Shown: one piece after another, positions 44,665 to 56,954 of the stretch | Position numbering within the stretch: the first letter of the stretch is position 1 | How the letters are laid out: every line of letters starts with the position of its first letter | Assembly (NCBI RefSeq): GCF_900114825.1 | Contig: NZ_FOUI01000001.1 | Location: forward strand, 124,001-188,000 | Direction: 5' to 3' | From: Halopseudomonas yangmingensis | GTDB taxonomy: Bacteria > Pseudomonadota > Gammaproteobacteria > Pseudomonadales > Pseudomonadaceae | DNA length: 64,000 nt | Translations under genes and position numbers: made by a program | The notes under the pieces: model-generated | The model's input: the letters and a program-made list of their open reading frames with translations, nothing else | What the model was told of the DNA's origin: nothing | The model's database searches: none

Positions 44665-44755
44665 GCCCCAATCCGCTATTGCCGCAGGCCGTAGCGGGTT
44701 TTCACTCCTTGCCAGACCATATTGGGTGGCTGGCTGCAACCCGTAAGGAGCATAC
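44665..44755 (+). promoter_or_regulatory. Possible S6:S18 autoregulatory leader of rpsF
   Basis: The leader contains CCGCTA (44673-44678) pairing with TAGCGG (44692-44697) around a 13-base loop with CCG-containing sequence, then AAGGAG before the start. rpsF leaders in many bacteria bind the S6:S18 complex through a CCG-bearing structure. The operon and position fit; I could not verify the full motif. Confidence 0.35.
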
Positions 44756-45181
44756 ATGCGTCATTACGAAATCGTTTTTCTGGTACATCCGGATCAGAGC
44801 GAGCAGGTTAGCGCGATGGTCGAGCGTTACACCAAGCTCATCGAAGAAGACGGCGGCAAGATTCACCGTCTGGAAGATTGGGGCCGTCGTCAGCTGGCTT
44901 ACCCGATCGACAAGATCCACAAGGCCCACTACATCATGTTGAATGTGGAGTGCAGCGCCAAGGCCCTGGAAGAGCTGACCGAGAACTTCCGCTACAACGA
45001 CGCTGTCATTCGTAACATGGTTATTCGTCGTGAAGAGGCCGTTACCGAAGCCTCCGACATGATGAAGCCGGAAGACACCGGTCGTGGCGAGCGTCGTGAG
45101 CGTCGTGAGCGTAGCGACAACGACGGCGACAGCAGCGATGCTGACAACAGCGACGACGCCGACGACGGCGACGACGAATAA
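44756..45181 (+). CDS. rpsF: 30S ribosomal protein S6
   Basis: 141 residues. S6 binds 16S rRNA with S18 in the small-subunit platform. Core [20 protein letters not shown] and [13 protein letters not shown] match the family. The last 30 residues are an unusual Asp/Ser/Asn-rich tail ([20 protein letters not shown]); a longer acidic tail is known in some Pseudomonas S6. TAAGGAGCATAC precedes the ATG. Confidence 0.97.
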   Translation: MRHYEIVFLVHPDQSEQVSAMVERYTKLIEEDGGKIHRLEDWGRRQLAYPIDKIHKAHYIMLNVECSAKALEELTENFRYNDAVIRNMVIRREEAVTEASDMMKPEDTGRGERRERRERSDNDGDSSDADNSDDADDGDDE

Positions 45182-45218
45182 GTTCCAGGTCCAATTTCCC
45201 GATTAAGGAGACGCTGCA

Positions 45219-45449
45219 ATGGCACGTTTTTTCCGCCGCAGAAAGTTCTGCCGTTTTACCGCTGAAGGCGTGAAAGAGATCGATTACAAGGATCTCAACA
45301 CCCTCAAGGCCTACATCACCGAGACCGGCAAGATCGTACCCAGCCGCATCACCGGTACCAAGGCCAAGTACCAGCGTCAGCTGGCGACCGCCATCAAGCG
45401 CGCTCGCTACCTGGCTCTGCTGCCGTACACCGACAGCCACGGTCGCTGA
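45219..45449 (+). CDS. rpsR: 30S ribosomal protein S18
   Basis: 76 residues, full length. [20 protein letters not shown] and [20 protein letters not shown] are characteristic. Partner of S6, 37 bp downstream of rpsF; TTAAGGAGACGCTGCA precedes the ATG. Confidence 0.97.
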   Translation: MARFFRRRKFCRFTAEGVKEIDYKDLNTLKAYITETGKIVPSRITGTKAKYQRQLATAIKRARYLALLPYTDSHGR

Positions 45450-45484
45450 TTCAGCGATCGAGATGATCAGGAACCCTTAAGCGC

Positions 45485-46378
45485 ATGCGCGGACTAGCCG
45501 AATACGTCATGCGCGGTCGCCGCGAAGCCACTTTGGTGGTGGGTGTGGCGCTGGCTGTGCCGCTGATGTTCTGGCTGGGTGCGGCGGTCATGGCGCTGGT
45601 GATTCTGCGTCGTGGACTGAATGACGCTCTGCCGGTTGCTCTCTGGGGTGGCCTGCCAGCCGTGGTCTGGGCGGTTCTCGGCGATAGCACACCGCTGCTG
45701 GTGCTGGTGTCTGTGATAGCGCTGTCGCATTTGTTGCGTCAGCGTCGTAGCTGGGCTCTGGTGCTGTTGGTGAGTGTGCCGCTCGGCCTGCTGATGGCGT
45801 TGCTGCTGATGAGCCTGATGCATGATGTGTTGCAGCAGGTGGCGGCGCATTTCATCGAGGTCTGGCCGAAGGTGCTGCAGGATATGGGGCACCAGGTCGA
45901 CGAACAGTTGACCGCGCGCATCCAGCCGCTGGTCATGCCGTTGATGGCTGGCCTGCTGGCGGCAACCCATGTGCTCTTTGCACTGGGGAGCCTGATGCTG
46001 GGACGCTCGATGCAGGCGCGTTTGTACAATCCGGGTGGGTTTCGTGAGGAATTCCACGCGTTGCGTCTGCCGCCACTGGCCGCCTTCGGGCTGGCCGTAC
46101 TGGTGCTGCTGAGCTTGCAGGCCGCTGATTTGGCCATGCTGTTTCCGCTGGCCGTGCTGCCGCTGCTGTTGTCCGGTGTTGCGCTGGTGCACGGCCTGAT
46201 TGGGCTGAAGCAGCTGAACACCGGCTGGCTGATAGGGTTTTATCTGTTTGCATTGTTCATGCTGCAGATTGCATTTGTGCTGATCATGCTGTTTGCCTGT
46301 ATTGACAGCCTGTTCGATTTTCGTGGTCGCCTGCGTGGCAATGCCGGTAGTGGCGACGATCCGGACAGTCAAAACTGA
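45485..46378 (+). CDS. Multi-spanning membrane protein between rpsR and rplI (DUF2232-like)
   Basis: 297 residues with six to eight hydrophobic segments, such as ATLVVGVALAVPLMFWLGAA and LLVSVPLGLLMALLLMSLMH. In pseudomonads an uncharacterised membrane gene sits at exactly this place between rpsR and rplI; the best family match I can suggest is DUF2232 (YybS-like). Role unknown. Ends 18 bp before rplI. Confidence 0.78.
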   Translation: MRGLAEYVMRGRREATLVVGVALAVPLMFWLGAAVMALVILRRGLNDALPVALWGGLPAVVWAVLGDSTPLLVLVSVIALSHLLRQRRSWALVLLVSVPLGLLMALLLMSLMHDVLQQVAAHFIEVWPKVLQDMGHQVDEQLTARIQPLVMPLMAGLLAATHVLFALGSLMLGRSMQARLYNPGGFREEFHALRLPPLAAFGLAVLVLLSLQAADLAMLFPLAVLPLLLSGVALVHGLIGLKQLNTGWLIGFYLFALFMLQIAFVLIMLFACIDSLFDFRGRLRGNAGSGDDPDSQN

Positions 46379-46396
46379 TTTCAAGAGGTCAACGTA

Positions 46397-46843
46397 ATGG
46401 AAGTCATCCTGCTCGAAAAAATTGCCAATCTTGGCAATCTGGGCGACAAGGTCGCCGTCAAGGCCGGTTATGCGCGTAATTTCCTGCTGCCGTTCGGCAA
46501 GGCAACTGCCGCTACTGCCAGCAACATTGCGGCCTTCGAAGCCCGTCGTGCTGAACTGGAAAAGGCTGCTGCCGAGAAGAAAGCGGCTGCCGAAGCCCGT
46601 GCTGCCCAACTGGAAGGCCTGGTGGTAACCATCGCCGCCAACGCTGGCGAGGAAGGCAAGTTGTTCGGTTCCATCGGAACCCGCGACATCGCTGATGCCG
46701 TTACCGCTGCCGGCGTTGCTCTGGAAAAGAGCGAAGTCCGTCTGCCGGAAGGCGCGTTGCGCAATGTCGGCGAGTTCGAAGTGGCTGTGCACCTGCACAC
46801 TGACATCGAAAGCGTCGTCAAGCTGGTGGTGGTTGCCGAGTAA
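46397..46843 (+). CDS. rplI: 50S ribosomal protein L9
   Basis: 148 residues. [20 protein letters not shown] is the conserved N-terminal domain. A long connecting helix rich in Ala/Glu/Lys (about 42-78) leads to the C-terminal rRNA-binding domain. TCAAGAGGTCAACGTA precedes the ATG. Followed by a strong terminator. Confidence 0.97.
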   Translation: MEVILLEKIANLGNLGDKVAVKAGYARNFLLPFGKATAATASNIAAFEARRAELEKAAAEKKAAAEARAAQLEGLVVTIAANAGEEGKLFGSIGTRDIADAVTAAGVALEKSEVRLPEGALRNVGEFEVAVHLHTDIESVVKLVVVAE

Positions 46844-46922
46844 GGCGATCCCGCTGCGGTTCTTCCGGTTATCGGCAATCGTTGATTCCCGGGTGAACTG
46901 CACAATGCTTGTCGCTAGACTG

Positions 46923-46962
46923 ACAACACGGCGCTTGTCCTGGACAGGCGCCGTGTTGTTTT
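46923..46962 (+). terminator. Terminator after rplI
   Basis: ACAACACGGCGC pairs perfectly with GCGCCGTGTTGT (12 bp), the loop itself forming a small TGTC/GACA stem, followed by TTTTG. It separates the S6-S18-L9 operon from dnaB, which starts at 46981 and so needs its own promoter or read-through. Confidence 0.85.
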
Positions 46963-46980
46963 GTCTGCAGTCAGTCAAAC

Positions 46981-48384
46981 ATGGGTGATGGGATGTACGC
47001 CGAAAGTCAGGAACTGGATCTGCAAACTGCCGCACTAAAGGTGCCGCCGCATTCGATTGAGGCGGAACAGTCGGTACTGGGCGGGGTGATGCTCGACAAT
47101 AACGCCTGGGAGCGGATTGCCGAGCTGGTCAGCGAGAATGACTTCTACCGGCACGACCATCGCCAGATTTTCCGTGCCCTGAGCAGTCTGGCCGCACGCA
47201 ACCAGCCGTTCGATGTGGTCACAGTGGCTGAAACCCTGGACCGCGAAGGTCTTGGTGAGCAGGTGGGTGGACTGGCGTATCTGGGCCAACTGGCAAAGAA
47301 TACGCCTTCTAGCGCCAATATTGTCGCTTACGCGCAGATCATCCGTGAGCGTGCGACCCTGCGCCAGCTGATCAGTACCAGCAGTGAAATCGCCGATAAC
47401 GCCTTCAATCCCCGTGGTCGCCAGGCCGGCGAGATTCTTGACGAGGCTGAACAGAAGATTTTCGCGATTGCCGAAAGTCGTCCCAAGACCGGTGGTCCAC
47501 AACCTGTCAATGAACTGCTGACCCGTGCCATCGACCGCATCGATACCCTGTTCAACAGCGATGGCTCGATTACCGGTTTGTCCACCGGCTTCGGTGATCT
47601 GGATAATATGACCTCGGGCCTGCAACCGGCCGATCTGGTGATCGTGGCCGGGCGTCCGTCGATGGGCAAGACTACTTTTGCCATGAATCTGGTGGAAAAC
47701 GCCGTGCTGCGCAGCGAGAAGGCGGTACTGGTGTTCTCGCTGGAAATGCCGGGCGAATCACTGATCATGCGTATGCTGTCCTCGCTCGGACGCATCGACC
47801 AGACCAAGGTCCGCTCCGGCCGTCTGGAGGACGACGACTGGCCGCGTCTGACTTCGGCGGTCAACCTGCTTAATGACCGCAAGCTGTTTATTGACGATAC
47901 CGCCGGCTTGTCACCCATGGAAATGCGTGCCCGTGCGCGCCGGGTGGTACGTGAGCATGGTGAGCTGTCGCTGATCATGATCGACTACCTGCAGTTGATG
48001 CGTATCGGTGGCAGCAGTTCAGAGAACCGTACCAACGAGATTTCCGAGATTTCCCGCTCGTTGAAAGCGCTGGCCAAGGAGTTCAATGTGCCGGTGGTGG
48101 CGCTGTCGCAGCTGAACCGATCGCTGGAGCAGCGGCCGAACAAGCGCCCGATAAACTCCGACCTGCGCGAATCCGGTGCCATCGAGCAGGATGCCGATGT
48201 GATCATGTTCGTCTACCGCGACGAGGTTTACCATCCGGACTCCCAGGACAAGGGCATCGCGGAAATCATCATCGGCAAGCAGCGTAACGGCCCTATCGGC
48301 ACGGCGCGGCTGGCCTTCCTTGGCAAGTACACCCGATTTGAAAACCTCGCACCCGGCGCTTATACCGGGTACGGGGAGGAGTAA
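46981..48384 (+). CDS. dnaB: Replicative DNA helicase DnaB
   Basis: 467 residues from the ATG at 46981; an ATG at 46993 is also possible and neither has a strong Shine-Dalgarno. N-terminal domain (about 15-120; [20 protein letters not shown]), linker, and RecA-like motor domain with Walker A GRPSMGKT (about 224), [12 protein letters not shown] and the DRVxMFVYRDE-type C-terminal stretch. Unwinds DNA at replication forks. Confidence 0.96.
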   Translation: MGDGMYAESQELDLQTAALKVPPHSIEAEQSVLGGVMLDNNAWERIAELVSENDFYRHDHRQIFRALSSLAARNQPFDVVTVAETLDREGLGEQVGGLAYLGQLAKNTPSSANIVAYAQIIRERATLRQLISTSSEIADNAFNPRGRQAGEILDEAEQKIFAIAESRPKTGGPQPVNELLTRAIDRIDTLFNSDGSITGLSTGFGDLDNMTSGLQPADLVIVAGRPSMGKTTFAMNLVENAVLRSEKAVLVFSLEMPGESLIMRMLSSLGRIDQTKVRSGRLEDDDWPRLTSAVNLLNDRKLFIDDTAGLSPMEMRARARRVVREHGELSLIMIDYLQLMRIGGSSSENRTNEISEISRSLKALAKEFNVPVVALSQLNRSLEQRPNKRPINSDLRESGAIEQDADVIMFVYRDEVYHPDSQDKGIAEIIIGKQRNGPIGTARLAFLGKYTRFENLAPGAYTGYGEE

Positions 48385-48386
48385 GC

Positions 48387-50597
<2,211 letters not shown>

Positions 50598-50685
50598 GAC
50601 CAAGGCTATGGCTGCTATAGCCGGAATCTGTTGGAAGTCGCAGGGGTGATGGAGCAGAGTGAAGGTGCAATCGGAGGATTACACC

Positions 50686-50778
50686 ATGGCCATTCAGCTT
50701 CCATCCCTGCTGCTTGAACTGCTGCTTGAACTGCTGGTTGACTATGCCGCTGCGGCCGCCGGTCACTCGGCGGATTGA
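50686..50778 (+). CDS. Possible 30-residue leucine-rich small protein
   Basis: ATG with TCGGAGGATTACACC upstream, a very good ribosome-binding site at correct spacing. The product MAIQLPSLLLELLLELLVDY plus AAAAAGHSAD is an amphipathic or hydrophobic helix. The Leu-Leu-Glu repeat reflects a 12-base duplicated unit (CTGCTTGAACTG). Its last 16 bases overlap the 3' end of retS on the other strand. Unknown family; too short to be sure it is expressed. Confidence 0.45.
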   Translation: MAIQLPSLLLELLLELLVDYAAAAAGHSAD

Positions 50779-53480
50779 TCAGACTGTTGTGGCATCCATT
50801 GCTGAAGCAGTTCTCGCAGTTGCGTCAGTTCTACCGGTTTTGACATGTGCCCATTCATTCCTGCCTGACGCGCCTTTTCCAGGTGCTCGGGCAGGATATG
50901 GGCGGTCAAGGCGATAATGGGAAGCAGCGGCTGCGCCTGCTGCCGCTCCCACTGGCGTATCTGTGTGGCGGCAGAAAAGCCGTCCAATTCCGGCATTTCA
51001 CAGTCCATCAGCAACAGGTCATAGTGGCGGTTACGCACAGCCTCAAGCGCCTGCAAGCCGTTTTCCACCGTGTCGACCTGAACGCCGAGGCGTTCGAGCA
51101 TTCCACGGATTACCCGGGTGGAAATGCTGTTGTCTTCGGCGACCAATACCTTGAAAGTCCCCCGGGACGCATCTCTTGAAGACGGCGCTGTGTCCGTCGC
51201 AGGGCTGTCTTTCTCTTGCCATTCCTCCAGCAAGGTGCGCTGCAGACTGAAGCCCGATACCGGTTTATGCAGTACACGACGAATGCCAAGGCTGCGTGCA
51301 GTCGTCCGGTTGGGCGTGTCGTTTATGCCGGTCAGCATCAGCACCAGTAACTGATCCCTCAGGGCGGGGTCCTCGTGGACTCGCTTGGCAAGCTCCATAC
51401 CGGTCATCCCGGGCATGGCCTGGTCGGTCAGCAGGATATCAAAGGCTGTATTCATGGCCTGATGGCTGCGCAGCAGGGCCAGCGCTTCCGTGCCTGAGGC
51501 TGCGCTGGAAACCTGCAGTCCCCAGCCGGTCAGTTGCTGCTGCAAGACCTGCCTGCAGGTGGGGTTGTCATCGACCAGCAAGACCCTGCGATCCTTAAGG
51601 TGCTGTAACTGCTGTTCGCTCGGACGAATGCCCTGCGCCGGCAGGCTGAAGGGTAGGCTGAACCACAGATTGCTGCCTTGTTCTGCGGATGACAGGCCCC
51701 ATTGTCCCTGCATGCGGGTTATCAGTTCGCGTGCCAGAGACAGCGGATTATCAATGCCTGATGTGTTGACTGCCTTGTTGGCCGGTGCCAATGCCTGCTT
51801 GATGGCGGCCAGGCTGTCGGCGCTGGCCTGGATGATAAAGCGCACCCTTGAGTCGTCTGGCTTTTCCAGTGCGGCCGTCAGTAGTATTTCTCCACGGGAG
51901 CTGTGCTCGAGAGTGTGTTTGAGCACTATGCCAAGAATCTGTTTGAGCCGAACGGGATCCCCTGTACACAATTGCGGAACTGATGGCTGAATAAAGGTGA
52001 TCAGTTCGACATCTCGATGCTGCGCGGTATCGCGTAACTGTTCCATGGATTCATGTACCAGTGTGTGCAGATCGAAACTGACAGTGTTCAGTATGAGTTC
52101 GCCGGATTCCAGTCTGGCCATGTCCAGCACGCTGTTAAGGCTGCCCAGCAATTCATTGCCGGCATTCTGGATGGTTTGCACATAGTCGCGCTGCTTGGCC
52201 GACAGGGCTGTATCAAGCAGGAGTTCGATCATGCCCAGCACGCCATTCATGGGGGTGCGGATCTCGTGGCTGATATCGGCCAGCAGGGCGGCCTTGAGCT
52301 GGCGCTGTTCGCGTCGGCTTTGCGCGGCACTGGACTTGACCATGCGATTGCCATAACGGCGCTGCTGGGTCCTGAATAGCACCCAGGCGCAGCACACCAA
52401 TGCGATCCAGATCAGCAGAAATACCAGCAGACGGCTGTAAAAGGCATAATCGAGCAACGCGTGCAAAACGCCTGCAATCAGCAGCAGTAATGTTGCTGTG
52501 ACCAGTGCCGGGTGCTGCGGCTTGTCGAGCAGGCTCAGTTGCATCAGTAGCCCCACGGCCAGTAAAGGTAGCCCGAGCATGACCAGCAGGCGGATGCTGT
52601 TACTCCACTGCGGCACCAGTGCGGCTGTGGCAACCAGCAGGGCGCTGCCCAGGGTGACCCCCAGCCAGACTCGTAACAGCCGGCCTTGCAGGCGGGGAAT
52701 ACGCCAGAGCAGCAGCAGGGCAACCCAAGGGTAGAGTGCAATCAGCATCAGACCGGCAAAACTTCCGGGTCGAACACCGAGTAGCCAGTAGGTCCAGCCG
52801 GCATCGGCCAGCACGGCGAGTGTAAAAGTGGCTGTCGCCGCACCCAGTAGCAGGTGCTGGATATCACGACTGCTACACCCCTGTAACAGGGCATGCAGCA
52901 AGAGGCCGGCAAGCAAGCCAAGCAATATGCCGTAGAGGCTTTGCTGGAAAGCATGCCGGTGGGCAGCCTGCAGGCCGCTGAGGATTCGTACGTTGGCCTG
53001 AACGGCTGCCTCAGCCTGCAAGCGCAACAGTATCTCGTATGTTCCCTTGTGCTCGTGTTCGCCGGCGGGGATAGGCAACATGAAGCCAGGGAAGACCGAA
53101 TGGTGTTGCTGGTCGGTCAGAGGGGTGTGTAATGCGCCATCGAGCAGCAGATAGGCGTGCACGTTTTTTAGGGCGGGATTGTCTACAATCAGCAGGCGTT
53201 CGCGTGTTGACAATTGCAAAGGCAGTCGCAGCCAAAGCGCACTGGCTCTTGGAACATCGACCTGTGTACCCGGTTGCGGGGTAAAACGATTGGCAAAGCG
53301 TGGGCCCAGAACCTCATCAAGTGACAGTGCGGATTGCGGATCGACCAGAGCACGAAAATCAGCTGGTATGTCCTCCAGGCTGCCTGCCTGCAGGTATTGC
53401 CCGAAAAACAGCAGCAGGAAACAGGTGATCACATGCCGGAGCGACAGTCTGTTTTGCGAATATATCCTTGCCGTTAACAC
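50763..53480 (-). CDS. retS: Hybrid sensor RetS with degenerate kinase ATP-binding domain
   Basis: 905 residues from a GTG at 53480 (AAAGGA upstream); a -10 TATACT at 53517-53522 lies just ahead, so the ATG at 53624 is unlikely. Signal peptide, periplasmic 7TMR-DISMED2 domain (about 30-160), seven membrane segments (about 190-380), HisKA with His405 (DISHEIRTPMNG), ATPase-like region, then receivers with Asp686 (LLTDQAMPG) and Asp826 (LLMDCEMPE). The N-box and DxGxG of the ATPase region are replaced. purD directly upstream matches the P. aeruginosa retS locus. RetS there blocks GacS and so favours acute-infection, motile behaviour. Confidence 0.88.
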   Translation of the reverse strand: MLTARIYSQNRLSLRHVITCFLLLFFGQYLQAGSLEDIPADFRALVDPQSALSLDEVLGPRFANRFTPQPGTQVDVPRASALWLRLPLQLSTRERLLIVDNPALKNVHAYLLLDGALHTPLTDQQHHSVFPGFMLPIPAGEHEHKGTYEILLRLQAEAAVQANVRILSGLQAAHRHAFQQSLYGILLGLLAGLLLHALLQGCSSRDIQHLLLGAATATFTLAVLADAGWTYWLLGVRPGSFAGLMLIALYPWVALLLLWRIPRLQGRLLRVWLGVTLGSALLVATAALVPQWSNSIRLLVMLGLPLLAVGLLMQLSLLDKPQHPALVTATLLLLIAGVLHALLDYAFYSRLLVFLLIWIALVCCAWVLFRTQQRRYGNRMVKSSAAQSRREQRQLKAALLADISHEIRTPMNGVLGMIELLLDTALSAKQRDYVQTIQNAGNELLGSLNSVLDMARLESGELILNTVSFDLHTLVHESMEQLRDTAQHRDVELITFIQPSVPQLCTGDPVRLKQILGIVLKHTLEHSSRGEILLTAALEKPDDSRVRFIIQASADSLAAIKQALAPANKAVNTSGIDNPLSLARELITRMQGQWGLSSAEQGSNLWFSLPFSLPAQGIRPSEQQLQHLKDRRVLLVDDNPTCRQVLQQQLTGWGLQVSSAASGTEALALLRSHQAMNTAFDILLTDQAMPGMTGMELAKRVHEDPALRDQLLVLMLTGINDTPNRTTARSLGIRRVLHKPVSGFSLQRTLLEEWQEKDSPATDTAPSSRDASRGTFKVLVAEDNSISTRVIRGMLERLGVQVDTVENGLQALEAVRNRHYDLLLMDCEMPELDGFSAATQIRQWERQQAQPLLPIIALTAHILPEHLEKARQAGMNGHMSKPVELTQLRELLQQWMPQQSDQSAE

Positions 53481-53531
53481 GTACAGGCGATCCTTTGCTG
53501 GCGAAATGGCGCTGGCAGTATAGCCTGACAG

Positions 53532-53556
53532 CGGCGCGCACGTGGAGTGCACGCCG
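53532..53556 (-). terminator. Hairpin between purD and retS
   Basis: CGGCGCGCAC-GTGGA-GTGCACGCCG pairs at 9 of 10 positions just after the purD stop at 53567. No T-tract; it may separate purD from retS. Confidence 0.45.
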
Positions 53557-53566
53557 TTGCCCGGGA

Positions 53567-54850
53567 TTACTCTGCCTGTTTCCGGGCAATAGCCCGGTAG
53601 CCGATGTCCTTGCGATAGAAACAACCATTCCAGTCAATGCCGGCAGCCAGTTCGTAGGCCTTCTGCTGTGCGTTCAGCACGCTGTCGCCAAGAGCGGTAG
53701 CGCACAGTACGCGTCCGCCGCTGGTCACTACCTGACCATCCTTTAGGGCGGTGCCGGCATGAAATACCTTGGCTTCGACGCTGCCAGCATTCAGTCCGCT
53801 GATCGGCATGCCTTTGGCGTAGTCGCCCGGGTAGCCACCAGCAGCCAGCACTACGCCAAGGCTGGGGCGTGGATCCCAGTCGGCGGTGACCTGATCCAGC
53901 CGGCCAGCCAGCGCCGCCTCGATCAGTGCCACCAGGCTCGAGCGCAGGCGCAGCATTACCGGCTGGGTTTCCGGGTCACCAAAGCGGCAGTTGAACTCGA
54001 TCACCTTGGGCGCGCCACTGGCATCGATCATCAGGCCGGCATACAGAAAGCCGGTATAGACATTGCCTTCAGCGGCCATGCCGCGCACGGTGGGCCAGAT
54101 TACCCCGTCCATCACCCGCTGGTGCACTTCGGCGGTGACCACCGGGGCCGGTGAGTAGGCGCCCATGCCGCCGGTATTCGGGCCAGTGTCGCCGTCGCCG
54201 ACGCGCTTGTGGTCCTGACTGGTGGCCATTGCCAGCACATGCTCGCCATCCACCATGACAATAAAGCTGGCTTCCTCGCCCTCGAGGAACTCTTCGATTA
54301 CCACCCGTGAACCGGCCTCGCCAAAGGCGTTGCCGGCCAGCATGTCGCGTACCGCGGCTTCGGCTTCATCCAGCGTCATGGCAACAATCACGCCCTTGCC
54401 GGCGGCCAGGCCGTCGGCCTTGATCACGATGGGCGCGCCTTTCTCGCGCAGGTAGGCCAGCGCCGGCTCGATCTCGGTGAAGTTGCAGTACTCGGCGGTG
54501 GGGATCCGGTGACGGGCGAGGAAGTCCTTGGTGAAAGCCTTGGAGCCTTCCAGCTGGGCGGCGGCAGCCGTCGGGCCGAAGCATTGCAGGCCGGCGGCGC
54601 GGAAGCGGTCGACCACCCCGGCCACCAGCGGCGCCTCGGGGCCGACAATGGTCAGCGCCACCTTGTCACGGGCAAAGGCGACCAGTGCGTCCAGATCCAG
54701 CACATCAATGGCGACATTTTCACACTTGGCTTCGGTGGCGGTGCCGGCATTGCCCGGAGCGACAAACACCGTCTCGACGCGCTCATCCTGCGCCACCTTC
54801 CACGCCAGTGCGTGTTCACGCCCGCCACTGCCGATAATCAATACGTTCAT
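53567..54850 (-). CDS. purD: Phosphoribosylamine-glycine ligase
   Basis: 427 residues. ATP-grasp enzyme for the second step of purine synthesis. MNVLIIGSGGREHALAWKVA opens the protein; IKADGLAAGKGVIVA and EFNCRFGDPETQ carry ATP and metal contacts. Downstream of purH, 99 bp apart. Confidence 0.97.
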   Translation of the reverse strand: MNVLIIGSGGREHALAWKVAQDERVETVFVAPGNAGTATEAKCENVAIDVLDLDALVAFARDKVALTIVGPEAPLVAGVVDRFRAAGLQCFGPTAAAAQLEGSKAFTKDFLARHRIPTAEYCNFTEIEPALAYLREKGAPIVIKADGLAAGKGVIVAMTLDEAEAAVRDMLAGNAFGEAGSRVVIEEFLEGEEASFIVMVDGEHVLAMATSQDHKRVGDGDTGPNTGGMGAYSPAPVVTAEVHQRVMDGVIWPTVRGMAAEGNVYTGFLYAGLMIDASGAPKVIEFNCRFGDPETQPVMLRLRSSLVALIEAALAGRLDQVTADWDPRPSLGVVLAAGGYPGDYAKGMPISGLNAGSVEAKVFHAGTALKDGQVVTSGGRVLCATALGDSVLNAQQKAYELAAGIDWNGCFYRKDIGYRAIARKQAE

Positions 54851-54949
54851 TCTGTTGCCTCAACATTCATTTGGGATTTCCGTCAGCGACTCGAAACAGG
54901 GCCGCGCTCAAGCCGGCAGATGCGGCTTCAGCGCGGCCGTAACCCTTAC

Positions 54950-56554
54950 TCAGTGGCGGAAATGCCGCATCCCGGTAAACACCATCGCCATGCCGGCTTC
55001 GTTGGCGGCGTCGATCACTTCCTGGTCGCGCATGGAGCCGCCCGGCTGGATCACCGCACTGATGCCGTTGGCGGCGGCGTTGTCGATGCCGTCGCGGAAC
55101 GGGAAGAAGGCATCGGATGCCATTACTGCGCCGGCGACCTGCAGGCCGGCGTGCTCGGCCTTGATCGCGGCGATACGCGCCGAGTTGACCCGGCTCATCT
55201 GGCCAGCTCCGACGCCAATGGTCTGGCGGTTCTTGGCGTAGACGATGGCGTTGGACTTGACGAATTTGGCGACTTTCCAGGCGAAGATCAGGTCGTGCAT
55301 TTCATGTTCGGTCGGCGCGCGCTGAGTGACCACTTTGAGGTCCGCTTCAGTAATCATGCCGGTATCGCGGCTCTGGATCAGCAGGCCGCCATTGACGCGC
55401 TTGAAGTCCCAGCCGGCAGCGCGCTCAGCGCCCCATTCGCCGCATTCGAGCAGGCGCACATTGGCCTTGGAAGCGACTGCTTCACGGGCGGCGGCAGAGA
55501 TTTTCGGCGCGATGATGACTTCGACGAACTGGCGCTCGACGATGGCCTGGGCGGTGTCGCCGTCCAGTTCACGGTTGAAGGCGATGATGCCGCCGAAGGC
55601 TGATTCGTTGTCGGTATCCCAGGCCAGGTCATAGGCCTTGCGGATGCCACCATCGGTTTCCGGCACCACGGCCACGCCGCAGGGGTTGGCGTGCTTGACG
55701 ATCACGCAGGCCGGCTTGCTGAAGCTCTTCACACACTCCAGTGCGGCATCGGTATCGGCCACATTGTTGAATGACAGCTCCTTGCCTTGCAGTTGCACGG
55801 CGGTGGCCACGCAGGCCTCGGCGGCATGCTCGACGTAGAAGGCCGCGCTCTGGTGCGGGTTCTCGCCATAGCGCATGTCCTGCGCCTTGATGAACTGGCT
55901 GTTGAAGGTGCGCGGGAAGGCGATGCGGCCCTCGGTACTGAGTGTGTCGGTACTCTGGTCGATACTGCCCAGATAGTTGGCAATCATGCCGTCGTAGGCG
56001 GCGGTGTGTTCGAAGGCCTTGAGCGCCAGGTCGAAACGCTGGGCATAGGTCAGGCCGCCGGCCTGCAGGTTATCGAGGATGCCGGCATAGTCACTGGCGT
56101 TGACCACGATGGCGACATCCTTGTGGTTCTTCGCGGCGCTGCGCACCATGGTCGGGCCACCGATGTCGATGTTCTCGATGGCATCGGCCAGATTGCAGTC
56201 GGGCCTGGCGACGGTCGCGGCAAACGGATACAGGTTGACCACTACCATGTCGATCGGGTTGATGCCGTGCTGCTGCATGACCTCGCCGTCAATAGCGCGG
56301 CGACCGAGGATGCCGCCGTGGATCTTCGGATGCAGGGTCTTGACCCGGCCATCCATCATCTCCGGGAAGCCGGTGTAGTCGGCCACTTCGATGGCGGCAA
56401 CGCCCTGCTCGCGCAACAGCTTGAAAGTGCCGCCGGTGGAGAGGATTTCCACGCCCTGGGCAGCCAGTTCACGGGCAAATTCAACGATCCCGGTCTTGTC
56501 GGAGACGCTGATCAGCGCGCGACGAACCGGCAGGCGGGTGGTTTGGTCAGTCAT
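54950..56554 (-). CDS. purH: Bifunctional AICAR transformylase/IMP cyclohydrolase
   Basis: 534 residues. Last two steps of IMP synthesis. N-terminal MGS-like IMP cyclohydrolase ([20 protein letters not shown]) and C-terminal transformylase ([28 protein letters not shown]). A 7-bp tandem repeat lies just upstream of its start, toward fis. Confidence 0.97.
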   Translation of the reverse strand: MTDQTTRLPVRRALISVSDKTGIVEFARELAAQGVEILSTGGTFKLLREQGVAAIEVADYTGFPEMMDGRVKTLHPKIHGGILGRRAIDGEVMQQHGINPIDMVVVNLYPFAATVARPDCNLADAIENIDIGGPTMVRSAAKNHKDVAIVVNASDYAGILDNLQAGGLTYAQRFDLALKAFEHTAAYDGMIANYLGSIDQSTDTLSTEGRIAFPRTFNSQFIKAQDMRYGENPHQSAAFYVEHAAEACVATAVQLQGKELSFNNVADTDAALECVKSFSKPACVIVKHANPCGVAVVPETDGGIRKAYDLAWDTDNESAFGGIIAFNRELDGDTAQAIVERQFVEVIIAPKISAAAREAVASKANVRLLECGEWGAERAAGWDFKRVNGGLLIQSRDTGMITEADLKVVTQRAPTEHEMHDLIFAWKVAKFVKSNAIVYAKNRQTIGVGAGQMSRVNSARIAAIKAEHAGLQVAGAVMASDAFFPFRDGIDNAAANGISAVIQPGGSMRDQEVIDAANEAGMAMVFTGMRHFRH

Positions 56555-56572
56555 GTCGGGTCCTTAATAATC

Positions 56573-56606
56573 AGCTTCTAGCTTCTAGCTTCTAGCTTCT
56601 AGCTTT
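56573..56606. repeat. 7-bp tandem repeat (AGCTTCT x4 plus partial)
   Basis: Four perfect AGCTTCT units at 56573-56600 then AGCTTT. It lies in the 91-bp purH-fis interval, 18 bases upstream of the purH start. Slipped-strand length change is possible. Confidence 0.9.
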
Positions 56607-56645
56607 GGTGTATTGCGTGAAATATCCGGGAGTCTGGCTTGCCGC

Positions 56646-56954
56646 TTAAAGCAGTCCGTACTGTTTCAGCTTCTTGCGCAAGGTGCCGCGGTTCAGGCCG
56701 AGGACCTCGGAGGCGCGTGTTTGGTTGCCTTTGACGTAATCCATCACGCTTTCCAGCAGCGGTGCTTCGACTTCTGACAACACCATGTTGTAGACGTCGG
56801 TGACGTCCTGGCCGTCCAGGTGCTGGAAGTAGTTGCGCAGGGATTCTTCAACGCAGTCACGCAAAGGGCGCGGGTTACTGTGTGCGGTGGTGGTTGGGGA
56901 GTGCTCGCTCACTGCTGCGATTCCATCGGTCAGGGATGTATTGAGTAATGTCAT
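56646..56954 (-). CDS. fis: DNA-binding protein Fis
   Basis: 102 residues. Nucleoid protein that bends DNA and activates rRNA transcription in fast growth. The HTH at the C-terminus ([20 protein letters not shown]) is intact. Start overlaps the dusB stop by 4 bases (ATGA), the classical dusB-fis operon. Confidence 0.96.
   Translation of the reverse strand: MTLLNTSLTDGIAAVSEHSPTTTAHSNPRPLRDCVEESLRNYFQHLDGQDVTDVYNMVLSEVEAPLLESVMDYVKGNQTRASEVLGLNRGTLRKKLKQYGLL

Noticed and set aside
56573-56606. CRISPR-like repeat
   Set aside because: Seven-base units with no spacers and no cas genes.
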